A stretch of DNA of 64,000 nt from Solobacterium sp. (lineage in GTDB: Bacteria; Bacillota_I; Bacilli_A; Erysipelotrichales; Erysipelotrichaceae). Both the position numbers and the translations under genes were made by a program. The stretch spans positions 36,119-100,118 of the forward strand of contig JABZMB010000002.1 of NCBI GenBank assembly GCA_015256455.1. The letters run 5' to 3'. The notes under the pieces are model-generated. The model was not told where the DNA came from, did not search any database, and saw nothing but the letters and a program-made list of their open reading frames with translations. This document shows positions 23,301-31,184 of this stretch, one piece after another (position 1 is the first letter of the stretch; each line of letters opens with the position of its first letter).

Positions 23301-25581
23301 CCCTGATGTAAATTCCATTACGGTGAAGTTACTTGCAGATGGTATAGATACGGGTAAGACATTGGACATTACTGCTGCAGATAACTGGAAGGCAAAATTC
23401 ACACATCTACGTCAATACAATATTGAAACTGCAACGGATGGTACGACTACAAAGACACCAATTGTATATTCTGTAGAAGAAGTTGGTGCAAATGATGATG
23501 GTCAAGTAACTTACAATGGTAAGAAGTATCAAGTAACTTCTACTTCTGGAAAGGTAAATAAAGATTCTCCAACAGATGCAGTTGCACTAGAGATTACAAA
23601 TAAACTCCTACAGGAAAAGGTATCTATTTCTGGTAAGAAGTTCTGGGTTGATGATGAGGATAATGATGGTAAGCGTCCAACATCAATTACAGTACGATTA
23701 CTCGCGGATGGTGTAGAAGTACAGAATAAGACTGTTACGAAAGATACTGATTGGGAATTTACATTTGAAGATTTACCGAAGTTCAACGGAACAACAGAGA
23801 TTGTTTATACAATCAGTGAAGATGCAGTAGCAGATTACTCTACAAGCATTAGTAATTATGATATTGCGAATACACATGCACCTGAACAGCTTGTTATTCC
23901 TGTTAAGAAGGTGTGGGTAGATGATAATGATGCACAATCTCTACGTCCTACTAGCGTACATGTAACGTTATTTGCGGATGGCGAAAAAGTTGATGAAGTT
24001 GATTTGGATAGTACAAATAGTTGGCAATACATCTTTACGGGATTATCGAGATATCGTAGTGGTCATGAAATTCAATACACAGTGCAGGAAGATGCAGTTG
24101 CAAACTATACTACATCCTACTCTGGTGATATGACTACAACTTTCACTATTACAAATACGATTGATGGTAAGGTGTCGATTCCTGTCACAAAGAAGTGGAT
24201 TGGTAAGGAAGCAGAAAGTGCAACAATCCGTCTTTTAGCAGATGGTCAAGAAGCAGCGAATGTTACATTAAACGCTGAGAATAACTGGCAACATACATTT
24301 ACAAATATGCCGAAGTATAAGGATGGAAAACTAATCACTTATACAATTGCGGAAGATCCGATTGCTGGATATACAACAGCGATTACAGGTGATGCGACAA
24401 ATTATGTTGTCACAAATACGAATACGAAGAAGATTGATATTCCTGTTACAAAGACTTGGGTAGGACCAGAAGGAACTTCTGCGGAAATTATTCTATCTAA
24501 GGATGGTACAGAGATTGATCGTGTAACTCTGAATGCGGCAAATAACTGGACACACACATTTACAGGCTTAGCTTTATATGACAGCACAGATGGCCATGAA
24601 TATGCGTATACAGTTACAGAAACAGATATTGCAGGATATGATAAGAATATTACTGGTAGTCAAACAGAAGGCTTCAAAGTTACAAATACTTACAAGCCAA
24701 CACCAGTCACTGTAAATCCTGACCTTAAGAAGACAGTAGAAGGTAATCCAGCAAATCCTGCGAAGTTTACATTTAACTTTAAGGCATTAGATGCAAATAA
24801 TCCTATGCCAGAAGGAAGTCTAAATGGTGTTAAGGAAGCTACTATCACAGGTGCTGGCACAACTTCTATTGGCGAGATTGAATTCAAACTCCCAGGGACC
24901 TATGTATATGAACTGACAGAAGTACAAGGCTCTACAAGAGGCTATACATACGATCAGACAGTATATACATTCACTTACAAAGTGAAGGATGTAAATGGTG
25001 ATTTACAATCAGAACTTGTGATTACAAAGGGTACTGAAGAAGTTACTACAGCTGAATTTACAAACGTATATAAACCAAATCCTGTTCAGGTTGATCCACC
25101 TGTGAAGAAGGTGGTTGTGGGAAGTCCTACAAATCCATCCACATTCACATTCCGTTTGAAGACATTGGATCCAAATAATCCAATGCCACAGGGAACTACA
25201 GCTGGTGTGAAGACTGTTACAATCACAGGTACTGGTGAAACTGAATTCGGTGAATATGAATTTACTGAAGTAGGAACATATGTTTATGAAATCAGTGAAG
25301 AGGTTGGTAGTGATCCAAATTATGCATACGATGCGTCCACTTATACCATTACTTACACAGTAACAGATGATAATGGACAACTCGTTGTAGCAACTAAGGT
25401 TGTGAAGGATGATGGTACACAGATGCCAGTTGCGACTTTCACAAATACTTATACACAACCAAAGACACCAACACCACCAACATCTGATACAAATGGAATC
25501 ACTTTATTTGCGACGATGTTATTGATCTCAATCTTAGGTTTTGCGGCTGCAGTCATTAAGAAGAATCAAATGTCTAGATAA
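20302..25581 (+). CDS. Large cell-wall surface adhesin with Cna_B-like and pilin repeats
   Basis: A 1759-residue secreted protein. Residues 1-32 form a signal peptide (VILMLNMVLTNILPTHA). Residues 33 to about 980 are extended beta-rich sequence with isopeptide-adhesin character but no domain I can name. About 984-1465 hold five Cna_B-like repeats (pattern KKVWVDDND..LRPTSVHVTLFADG, then Y.I.E). About 1468-1718 hold two repeats like streptococcal FctA pilin isopeptide domains (NPDLKKTVEGNP and DPPVKKVVVGSP). The C-terminus has TPPTSDT (1724-1730), a hydrophobic helix and KKNQMSR, a sortase-type tail without LPxTG. Monocistronic, with its own promoter and terminator; no sortase gene is adjacent. 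Confidence 0.9.
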   Translation: MKNRKMRLFSHIMTVILMLNMVLTNILPTHAVGATPTPVSETINFGAKGSLKISLKPTSPTEVRGIDNISTGIEIDGTGLTQPVEGLYLEVEVNTKQSSKNFNDTRNIESDTYLDNFSTPAAKTQPIIKSEETIVTNDGRTIKRIYLNKIDTTVKLELPYVMSFSDGITPKDFELKPVVRVYDSSKTNLATLTEQTYTIKYNNPWLIKQVAGEETDDQLVYGGINKQGDPNSLSDDRTSDVIFNFRLNKYERSYRSVIITDTLPTYINYAGQTVTAHFDPAKNPNWTLGADGKTVTLRYDVPTTGVPHLFDNYRDNLPGYSELRLSFPGAKYLNGSDRVVFENSATLQGLPYNPSTAEDTIGKVSGNEHNFASDKKKFRLAGDDFSGDGMLSKRGLKTLKFDKNSLAVQEVDYGVTLINKLDKPLTDIEFIEDVANTDNRLFLTKFYGNLVAFGSKIGFQMSQVEIRGYKDDGTYDILPVTPDGQNWLFKSEMNQTGKTQLRSYLDQINDGSLDPANAAPIVPQYKKVGLYLKDVTLQPTNSIIFNLKMMFMDPFHEEYSATKPLTNVIKLTSNKVNDDGSKTPLNLSGEWNTLFTPLNEKVNLWKQTFFQKVGMPGERFTARLNFNLTELSSARYFKNPTYIDLLPLGVSFDSHTYVTRVVNHIEGWSFEFIKNYNDTGHDAVKIKMPSGYAYQFENMAFDIKDLVINDDIIPSKAENDELNNNNEVYFYAENWTNGVPPELTAQYDPKIFVNDDLDINMNGVTNEKILKATAKILGNNVESIQSDKHIRSLEPNIEGGAAVYGRAFTNKTITTDFADVTNTSGLFQYRISVRNYYNTPMNKIVMYDVFPFVGDGRNSAFSNTLQGPIELKIGSTDVSSQYDIYYRTDKYPNPNDVNELSSPLWTTTPADYSQVTAIKVVGKNGTILEPYRVLSAYLTMKAPKYDAALTEAIAYNSANVIYNNETIMRQVPAVANQLIDVMDVSVEKKWLDADGNPIATPDVNSITVKLLADGIDTGKTLDITAADNWKAKFTHLRQYNIETATDGTTTKTPIVYSVEEVGANDDGQVTYNGKKYQVTSTSGKVNKDSPTDAVALEITNKLLQEKVSISGKKFWVDDEDNDGKRPTSITVRLLADGVEVQNKTVTKDTDWEFTFEDLPKFNGTTEIVYTISEDAVADYSTSISNYDIANTHAPEQLVIPVKKVWVDDNDAQSLRPTSVHVTLFADGEKVDEVDLDSTNSWQYIFTGLSRYRSGHEIQYTVQEDAVANYTTSYSGDMTTTFTITNTIDGKVSIPVTKKWIGKEAESATIRLLADGQEAANVTLNAENNWQHTFTNMPKYKDGKLITYTIAEDPIAGYTTAITGDATNYVVTNTNTKKIDIPVTKTWVGPEGTSAEIILSKDGTEIDRVTLNAANNWTHTFTGLALYDSTDGHEYAYTVTETDIAGYDKNITGSQTEGFKVTNTYKPTPVTVNPDLKKTVEGNPANPAKFTFNFKALDANNPMPEGSLNGVKEATITGAGTTSIGEIEFKLPGTYVYELTEVQGSTRGYTYDQTVYTFTYKVKDVNGDLQSELVITKGTEEVTTAEFTNVYKPNPVQVDPPVKKVVVGSPTNPSTFTFRLKTLDPNNPMPQGTTAGVKTVTITGTGETEFGEYEFTEVGTYVYEISEEVGSDPNYAYDASTYTITYTVTDDNGQLVVATKVVKDDGTQMPVATFTNTYTQPKTPTPPTSDTNGITLFATMLLISILGFAAAVIKKNQMSR

Positions 25582-25599
25582 AGTAGTTGATATAACGTA

Positions 25600-25633
25600 A
25601 AAGCGATTAGCAATGGATGCTAATCGCTTTATT
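25600..25633 (+). terminator. Intrinsic terminator of the surface adhesin
   Basis: Thirteen-pair stem AAAGCGATTAGCA / TGCTAATCGCTTT, loop ATGGA, with a short T-rich tail, 18 bp after the stop. Confidence 0.85.
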
Positions 25634-25729
25634 CGTATGACTTAATCATATAAGTGCTTTTAAATATCTGATTAATAGAAAGATATACTCAACAAAAAAT
25701 ATAGGTTAAAAGTTAATAGTAAAAAGGTT

Positions 25730-26251
25730 TTAATCCCAATGTCCAAAGGGCCGAATTTCTAACATGGATTTACATTTAGGACATTGGACGTGTCTGTCGA
25801 TACTATCATCAGTACAATCTGTGAAACCTTGTACTACTGATGCGTATCCATTACACGAAGTACATCTGTGATTATATTGTTCAAATAAATCATAATATTT
25901 GTCTAAATCACATGGTGAGACATAGTCATAACCTCTTCCAGAGAATGCTACTGACCAACGTGTATCTTTGTCTTGTTTAGAAGCATCATATCCGTCTTTA
26001 GGTACATATAAATCAAGTTTAGGGACATTCATTAGTTTTCCACATTCATTACATTGAACAACTATATATTCGCATGATATAGCACCATCTGGAAAAGCTT
26101 CGAAAAATTCTTTTCCTTGTTCACCCAAATTTCCCTCTTTCATTTTTGTTACAGCCTCACAGTAAGCTACAGGGTATAAAAATCCAAAACCTAAATCTGC
26201 CTCGAAACCGTACCCACATTTTTCGCATTTACAATAAAACATTTGACCCAT
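25730..26251 (-). CDS. Cysteine-rich zinc-ribbon hypothetical protein
   Basis: I do not recognise this 173-residue protein. It has four CxxC pairs that could make two zinc ribbons: CEKCGYGF near the N-terminus, CNECGK around residue 78, CTSCNGY around 135, and CPKCKS near the C-terminus. There is no signal peptide or membrane helix, so it is probably cytoplasmic. The upstream sequence has only a weak ribosome binding site, and a second ATG at 26242 is also possible. Zinc ribbons of this kind occur in small stand-alone proteins of unknown role. It may share a transcript with the VanZ-like gene upstream (55 bp gap). Confidence 0.6.
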   Translation of the reverse strand: MGQMFYCKCEKCGYGFEADLGFGFLYPVAYCEAVTKMKEGNLGEQGKEFFEAFPDGAISCEYIVVQCNECGKLMNVPKLDLYVPKDGYDASKQDKDTRWSVAFSGRGYDYVSPCDLDKYYDLFEQYNHRCTSCNGYASVVQGFTDCTDDSIDRHVQCPKCKSMLEIRPFGHWD

Positions 26252-26305
26252 TATTTTTCACCATCCATATTGCTATTCCAGACTAGAAATGATTTACATA
26301 TTTGG

Positions 26306-26815
26306 TTACTTAGCGTTATTTATTTTACGCAGATATATTTGATAAAAATATACACCAATACAAGTACCAATGGTATTAGTAATTACATCACTGACATCAC
26401 TAACACGATCAAATGAGAGTAATGGTTGCAAGACTTCAATACCGATACTTGAGAACAGTCCGATGAGAATGACTTGCCATGGTTTGAGAATTGTATTTTG
26501 TCGAATTAAAAAGCCAAATGGTATAAACAATGATATATTTAATAATGACTCAGTTAGATAATCTCCGCGTTGTAACTGCCAGTCAATAAACGGATAGAAG
26601 TTTGTCTTTGATGAAAATCCACTGAATATATTAGGGATGTGTATGATGATAGGCATTAGTGTTAACATCATTATGATACATATATACAAATAGAGTGCAC
26701 TATACCAAATCAGTTTCTTTTTTGGTAGTTGTTTCCATCTTTGTAAAAAGACAAAATAATATAAACATCCTAAAACGATGAAATCCGGTAACATGGGTAG
26801 AATTTGAATTCGCAT
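26306..26815 (-). CDS. VanZ-family membrane protein
   Basis: A 169-residue membrane protein with about five hydrophobic segments. The VanZ family pattern is visible in LTLMPIIIHIP, FYPFIDW, LLNISLFIPFGFLI and IEVLQPLLSFDRVSDVSDVITNTIGTCIG. The founder VanZ confers low-level teicoplanin resistance, but most members occur without van genes and have unknown roles in the envelope. None of vanH, vanA or vanX is in the window, so a resistance role should not be assumed. Confidence 0.82.
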   Translation of the reverse strand: MRIQILPMLPDFIVLGCLYYFVFLQRWKQLPKKKLIWYSALYLYICIIMMLTLMPIIIHIPNIFSGFSSKTNFYPFIDWQLQRGDYLTESLLNISLFIPFGFLIRQNTILKPWQVILIGLFSSIGIEVLQPLLSFDRVSDVSDVITNTIGTCIGVYFYQIYLRKINNAK

Positions 26816-26879
26816 AGAAGAATTTTAACACACATGATAGAAAGTATGTAACAATAAATGGTGTGTGGACGGAGGTCAA

Positions 26880-28169
26880 ATGAAATTTCTTGAACAGTTT
26901 ACATTAATCACCGACATTATCTTTGGACTAATGATCGTGTTATATCTATATCAGATTGTATATATTGCGGTAAGTATGTTTAAGCGCAAGGTTCCGAAGT
27001 TACCTGATGCAAAGATGAATCATCGATATGCAATTTTTATCTCTGCTCGTAATGAAAAAGGTGTTATTGGTGAATTATTAGATAGTTTACGTAATCAGAC
27101 CTATCCAGATGACATGTATGATATGTATGTCGTTGCGGATAACTGCACAGATGAGACTGCTGAAGTAGCACGTCAACATGGAGCGACTGTATATGAACGC
27201 TTCAACCAAGAAGAAGTTGGTAAGGGATATGCATTAAACTATCTTTACCATCATGTGATTGAGTTGAAGGGTGAAGATTACTATGAAGCTTTCATGGTAT
27301 TCGATGCGGATAACATTATTGATAAGAATTTCTTATATGAAGTAAATAAGACATTTGATACGGGTGAATTTGATGCGATGACAACGTATCGTAACTCTAA
27401 GAATTTTGATGAAAACTGGTTAACAGCAGCGTACTCTATTTGGTTTATGCATGAGGCTCGTCATTTAAATTACCCTCGTATGTTACTGGGGGCACAGTGT
27501 ATGATTTCGGGTACAGGCTTTGTCGTTTCTGCTAAAGTAATGAAAGATAACGATGGCTGGCCATACTATCTTTTAACAGAAGATATTCAATTCTCAGTTG
27601 TAAGTACGATTAATCAATTAAAGATTGGCTATTGTGATACTGCAATCTTATATGATGAACAACCATCTACTTGGAAACAATCTTGGAAACAACGTATGCG
27701 TTGGGCAAAGGGTTTCTATCAGATTGATGGTAAATATTTGGGCGATCTTGCAAAAGGTGTCATTACTGCAAAGGGAAGACGTCTTGCTTTCTATGATATT
27801 TTGATGACAGTACTACCTGCTGGATTATTAACAATTGCGATTTTTGGCTTTGTATTATGGATTCTAGCATCGGCTGGTTTAATGCCATACTACGTACGTC
27901 TTGTCTTCCAAAGGGAGATGTTGTGGTTTGTATTTAAAACTATCGGAAGCTTATGGGTATCCTTAATGATTATTGGGGCTATTACAGTTGGCATGGAATG
28001 GGATCGTATCGAGACCAATAACTGGGCTAAAATTAAGCATTTATTGTTGTTCCCATTGTTCTTGTTGTCATATCTACCAATTTCTATACAGGCATTGTTT
28101 ACAAAAGTACATTGGGCTCCAATTGAGCATCACTCAACAGAAGAGTTAAATAAAAAGAATGAACAATAA
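26880..28169 (+). CDS. Family 2 glycosyltransferase, membrane-bound
   Basis: A 429-residue enzyme with an N-terminal membrane helix, a GT-A catalytic domain and three C-terminal helices. Motifs: FISARNEKGVIGELLDSL, VVADNCTDET, MVFDADNII (DxD), LLTEDIQFSV (TED) and QRMRWAKGF (Q/RxxRW), the set seen in processive GT2 enzymes that build and often export polysaccharide. GGAGG stands four bases before the ATG at 26880; a GTG at 26865 is less likely. No other polysaccharide genes are beside it, so the product is unknown. It is divergent from the VanZ-like gene. Confidence 0.85.
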   Translation: MKFLEQFTLITDIIFGLMIVLYLYQIVYIAVSMFKRKVPKLPDAKMNHRYAIFISARNEKGVIGELLDSLRNQTYPDDMYDMYVVADNCTDETAEVARQHGATVYERFNQEEVGKGYALNYLYHHVIELKGEDYYEAFMVFDADNIIDKNFLYEVNKTFDTGEFDAMTTYRNSKNFDENWLTAAYSIWFMHEARHLNYPRMLLGAQCMISGTGFVVSAKVMKDNDGWPYYLLTEDIQFSVVSTINQLKIGYCDTAILYDEQPSTWKQSWKQRMRWAKGFYQIDGKYLGDLAKGVITAKGRRLAFYDILMTVLPAGLLTIAIFGFVLWILASAGLMPYYVRLVFQREMLWFVFKTIGSLWVSLMIIGAITVGMEWDRIETNNWAKIKHLLLFPLFLLSYLPISIQALFTKVHWAPIEHHSTEELNKKNEQ

Positions 28170-28279
28170 ATGGAGTGAACTGGAAAGAGTTTACTTCATT
28201 TTTTCCCATCTAATGAAATTATTTGGTGTAAGGGTTATGATAGTAATAGAGATGTTTAAATCACTAGGAGGATTCTGCG

Positions 28280-29491
28280 ATGAAATATGACTTTACAACA
28301 ATTATGGATCGTCATGGCAAAGATGCGATTGCGGTTGATGGTATAGGGATGGCAGGAAAACCTGAGTTGCCTGATGAAGGTTTTGATGTAATTCCAATGT
28401 GGATTGCGGATATGAACTTTTCTACAGTTCCTTCTGTGCAGGAAGAAATCGTTAAGCGTGTCAATCATCCTGCATTTGGATATTTTGCGCCAAGTGAAGA
28501 ATACTATCAGAGTATCATTGATTGGCAATACAAGCGTAATGGAGTAATAGGGCTTTTACCAGAACATATTGGATATGAAAATGGTGTTCTGGGTGGTTTG
28601 TTGTCTGTTTTAACAGCTTATGCTGCTCCTGGAGATGCGGTGTTAGTACATAGTCCAACATATATTGGATTTACGCATTGCTTGAATAATAATGGCTTTT
28701 ATATTGTACATAGTCCACTTGTAAAGGATGAAGATGGTATCTGGCGGATGGATTATCAAGATATGGAGGCGAAGATTAAGCAAAATCATATTCATGTGGC
28801 AATCTTCTGTTCCCCACACAACCCTTGCGGTCGTGTGTGGCAGTTGGATGAAATTCAAAAAGCAATGGAAGTCTATGAACGTAATGACGTAGTTGTTATC
28901 TCGGATGAAATCTGGTCAGATATTATATTAGAAGGATATAAGCATATTCCTACACAATCTGTGAATGCATGGGCACATGAACATGTAGTTGCATTATACG
29001 CACCAAGTAAGACGTTTAATCTTGCAGGACTGGTGGGGGCATATCACATTATCTATAATCAGACGCTACGTGATCGCATCCATTCAAAAGCCTCAAAATC
29101 TCACTATAATAATATGAATGTCTTATCCATGCATGCATTAATTGGTGCCTATAAACCAGAAGGACATGCATGGTTAGAAGAATTACGTAAAGTGATTACT
29201 GGTAATGTAAATTATGCAGTAGAGTATATCAAAGAGAACTTCGAAGGTGTAGAGCTAATGAAGCCAGAAGGAACCTACATGTTATTTATTGATTGTGAGA
29301 AGTGGTGTAAGCAACATAATAAAACAATCGAAGAAGTTGAAAAAGCTGGATATCGTGTGGGTGTAGCTTGGCAAGATGGACGCATGTTTCATGGACCATA
29401 CAGTATTCGTATGAATCTAGCATTACCGTTATCGCGTGTACAGGAAGCGTTTGAACGTTTGAATCAATATGTATTCAACGCAAATTGGTAA
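28280..29491 (+). CDS. MalY/PatB-type PLP aminotransferase (cystathionine beta-lyase-like)
   Basis: A 403-residue fold-type I PLP enzyme. FDVIPMWIADMNFSTVPSVQE at the N-terminus, FCSPHNPCGRVW, ISDEIWSDIIL and the PLP lysine in APSKTFNLAGLVGAY define the MalY/PatB family. Members cleave C-S bonds of cystathionine or cysteine, giving homocysteine or hydrogen sulfide; some also act as transcriptional modulators. AGGAGG lies 8 bases before the ATG. It appears monocistronic. Given the hom-lysC-asd supply of homoserine it could serve methionine synthesis, but substrate choice cannot be read from sequence. Confidence 0.87.
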   Translation: MKYDFTTIMDRHGKDAIAVDGIGMAGKPELPDEGFDVIPMWIADMNFSTVPSVQEEIVKRVNHPAFGYFAPSEEYYQSIIDWQYKRNGVIGLLPEHIGYENGVLGGLLSVLTAYAAPGDAVLVHSPTYIGFTHCLNNNGFYIVHSPLVKDEDGIWRMDYQDMEAKIKQNHIHVAIFCSPHNPCGRVWQLDEIQKAMEVYERNDVVVISDEIWSDIILEGYKHIPTQSVNAWAHEHVVALYAPSKTFNLAGLVGAYHIIYNQTLRDRIHSKASKSHYNNMNVLSMHALIGAYKPEGHAWLEELRKVITGNVNYAVEYIKENFEGVELMKPEGTYMLFIDCEKWCKQHNKTIEEVEKAGYRVGVAWQDGRMFHGPYSIRMNLALPLSRVQEAFERLNQYVFNANW

Positions 29492-29532
29492 TAGTATAAG
29501 TTTAGAACAATAGAGGTAAGAGACATTTACAC

Positions 29533-29561
29533 TTATGGGCACGAAGTATTCGTGCCCATAA
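29533..29561. terminator. Hairpin between convergent genes
   Basis: Thirteen-pair stem TTATGGGCACGAA / TTCGTGCCCATAA with a three-base loop. There is no long T run on either side, but the position between convergent genes and the stability suggest termination. Confidence 0.65.
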
Positions 29562-29577
29562 TGTGTTATACATGAAT

Positions 29578-30327
29578 TTAAATATCTATTCTCTCACCGA
29601 TAGTTAGAACTTTATATCCTGCGGCTATAACTTCTTTTTTTGTTGTCTGATAATGGCTATAGTCATCAATATGAATTGGATAAATATTTTTGGGATGTAG
29701 TAAATCATTTAGTTGACTTAACATTTTCAAATTCATTGTGAATGGTCCTCCAAATGACTCAGATTTCACGGCTCCTAAATTAGCAAAAACAGCATCTATA
29801 TTTCTCGATATATAGTTTATTAATTTTGGATAGAAAATAGTATCGCTTGTAAAATAGAGCACTTTGGTTTCGGATGGTCCAACAATTGAAATTTGATATC
29901 CATTTACTTTTCCTATAATTACCTGCATGATGAAATTGCTTGCATGATATGCCGGTATGGCTTTGATGATAATCTGATACTCATCAATAGTAAATTTCTT
30001 CTCATCATTCCAATTTAAGATGGTACTATTGGAACATAACAAATCTTTTATGATTTTTTTATTGGGAGAAATAACAATTTTCTCACGCATGTAGTTTCTT
30101 CCAATATCGTCTAGATGATCTTGGTGATTATGCGTGATTAACCAAATGTTAACTTTGTTTAGGAGAGTTGTATCATTGAAGACATCGTTTTGTTTCTCAG
30201 ATATAAATCCTTTAAACTGTACTTTAGTTCCTTTTGGAGATAAATCTGGATCGATACCAATATAGAATTTATCATCTATGGAGATTACCCCACAGGCAAC
30301 TCCACAATAAGTAAATGAAATAGACAT
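29578..30327 (-). CDS. Metallo-beta-lactamase-fold hydrolase (UlaG-like)
   Basis: A 249-residue protein with the metal-binding signature THNHQDHLD (about 76-84) and a later PIHIDDYSHY. The N-terminus ITFTYCGVACGVISIDDKFYIGIDP-like pattern (read here as SISFTYCGVACGVI) is typical of the UlaG/YycJ-like beta-lactamase superfamily, which hydrolyses ester or lactone bonds, but the substrate is unknown. Its base composition is somewhat more AT-rich than neighbouring housekeeping genes. It is convergent with the MalY-like gene and lies alone on the minus strand. Confidence 0.75.
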   Translation of the reverse strand: MSISFTYCGVACGVISIDDKFYIGIDPDLSPKGTKVQFKGFISEKQNDVFNDTTLLNKVNIWLITHNHQDHLDDIGRNYMREKIVISPNKKIIKDLLCSNSTILNWNDEKKFTIDEYQIIIKAIPAYHASNFIMQVIIGKVNGYQISIVGPSETKVLYFTSDTIFYPKLINYISRNIDAVFANLGAVKSESFGGPFTMNLKMLSQLNDLLHPKNIYPIHIDDYSHYQTTKKEVIAAGYKVLTIGERIDI

Positions 30328-30452
30328 ACAACCTCTTTTTCTAGCGATTCTGGTTCATTTAGAAATGAACGATTGTTTAGATTCATTATAAAGCATTCTT
30401 AGGAATATTGAGTGGTATTCATGTTCCTGATGATATTCAATATCTTCAAAAT

Positions 30453-30475
30453 AAAAATCCGCTATACGGATTTTT
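30453..30475 (-). terminator. Terminator after tRNA-Pro
   Basis: Stem AAAAATCCG / CGGATTTTT with loop CTATA; read leftward it lies about 5 bases after the tRNA 3' end and runs into a T-rich stretch. Confidence 0.8.
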
Positions 30476-30479
30476 ATAG

Positions 30480-30553
30480 TCGGGGTGACGAGATTCGAAC
30501 TCACGACCTCTTCGTCCCGAACGAAGCGCTCTACCAAGCTGAGCCACACCCCG
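30480..30553 (-). tRNA. tRNA-Pro (anticodon CGG)
   Basis: A complete cloverleaf on the minus strand: acceptor CGGGGTG/CACCCCG, D-arm GCTCAGCTTGGTAGAGC, anticodon stem CTTCG/CGAAG with loop TTCGGGA (anticodon CGG, reading CCG), and T-arm with GTTCGAATC. The discriminator is A. CCA is not encoded, so it must be added after transcription. It stands alone rather than in a cluster. Confidence 0.96.
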
Positions 30554-30603
30554 ATACTCTACTGTTTATTATATCAAACTGAGAGTATGTGGAGAGTGAA
30601 AAT

Positions 30604-31008
30604 TTACTGCTTTGATTGCTTTATGAGATAGAGAATACCACTAATAACACTTGTAATAATTGCCATCACAATATACATTAATAGAAAACCTGCAATACCT
30701 GCCACAATATCAACGAAGTCCATAGTACCGGTATGGGTAATGCCTTGACCAATTTCAATCGCAAAGGTAATCACAATAATGAGTGTAAATACATAGATGA
30801 AAGTTAATGTTAGAAAGTGATGTCGCTTTGCGAGGAATTTGAAGAATGGATATATAATCGCAATCATTAAAATTCCTAATATACCAATGACTACAAAGTG
30901 CAAGTCTTTATCAGATAATCCAATCAGATTATTATCATTCCATGTCAAAATTGTATTATGAATAGAAGTGATTAGTTCAATCAGAAAATAGAGAATTTTT
31001 GTTAACAT
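30604..31008 (-). CDS. Small VanZ-like membrane protein
   Basis: A 134-residue protein with four hydrophobic helices. The segment LSDKDLHFVVIGILG and especially FAIEIGQGITHTGTMDFVDIVAGIAGFLL fits the VanZ-like pattern (E-x-x-Q followed by D-x-x-DI-x-x-x-x-G). The ATG at 31008 is chosen because AAGGAGGG stands just ahead; an upstream in-frame start at 31032 would put the ribosome binding site inside the gene. It is the second VanZ-like gene in 5 kb, but the two differ in sequence. Function is unknown. Confidence 0.7.
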   Translation of the reverse strand: MLTKILYFLIELITSIHNTILTWNDNNLIGLSDKDLHFVVIGILGILMIAIIYPFFKFLAKRHHFLTLTFIYVFTLIIVITFAIEIGQGITHTGTMDFVDIVAGIAGFLLMYIVMAIITSVISGILYLIKQSKQ

Positions 31009-31127
31009 AGGGCCCTCCTTGGGGAGTATCATAACAGAATTCGATACTATTATAAAAGTGATAAAATGATGAGACTTTCAATGAAAGTGATTTAGCAAAA
31101 CCTAGGGGAATCGAATTTGGTTGGATA

Positions 31128-31136
31128 TGGTATAAT
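31128..31136 (+). promoter_or_regulatory. Extended -10 promoter of the yybS-gdpP-rplI-dnaB operon
   Basis: TGGTATAAT at 31128-31136, a TG-extended perfect -10 box. I see no convincing -35 box, as is common for extended -10 promoters. Confidence 0.6.
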
Positions 31137-31184
31137 ATTGGCATGCGAAAAGCGACTTTTCATAGTGCTTTTTGGGAGATTATT

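Noticed and set aside
23247..25470. CRISPR-like or tandem DNA repeat array in the adhesin gene
   Set aside because: The repeats are divergent protein domains of about 85-120 residues inside one frame, without spacer and direct-repeat structure. I saw no CRISPR array anywhere in the window.
30355..30549. Minus-strand open frame of 64 codons
   Set aside because: Its first half is the tRNA-Pro gene and its terminator; the rest has no supporting signal.
26306..31008. Glycopeptide resistance suggested by two VanZ-like genes
   Set aside because: No vanHAX, VanSR or ligase genes are in the window, and most VanZ-family genes are unrelated to resistance.
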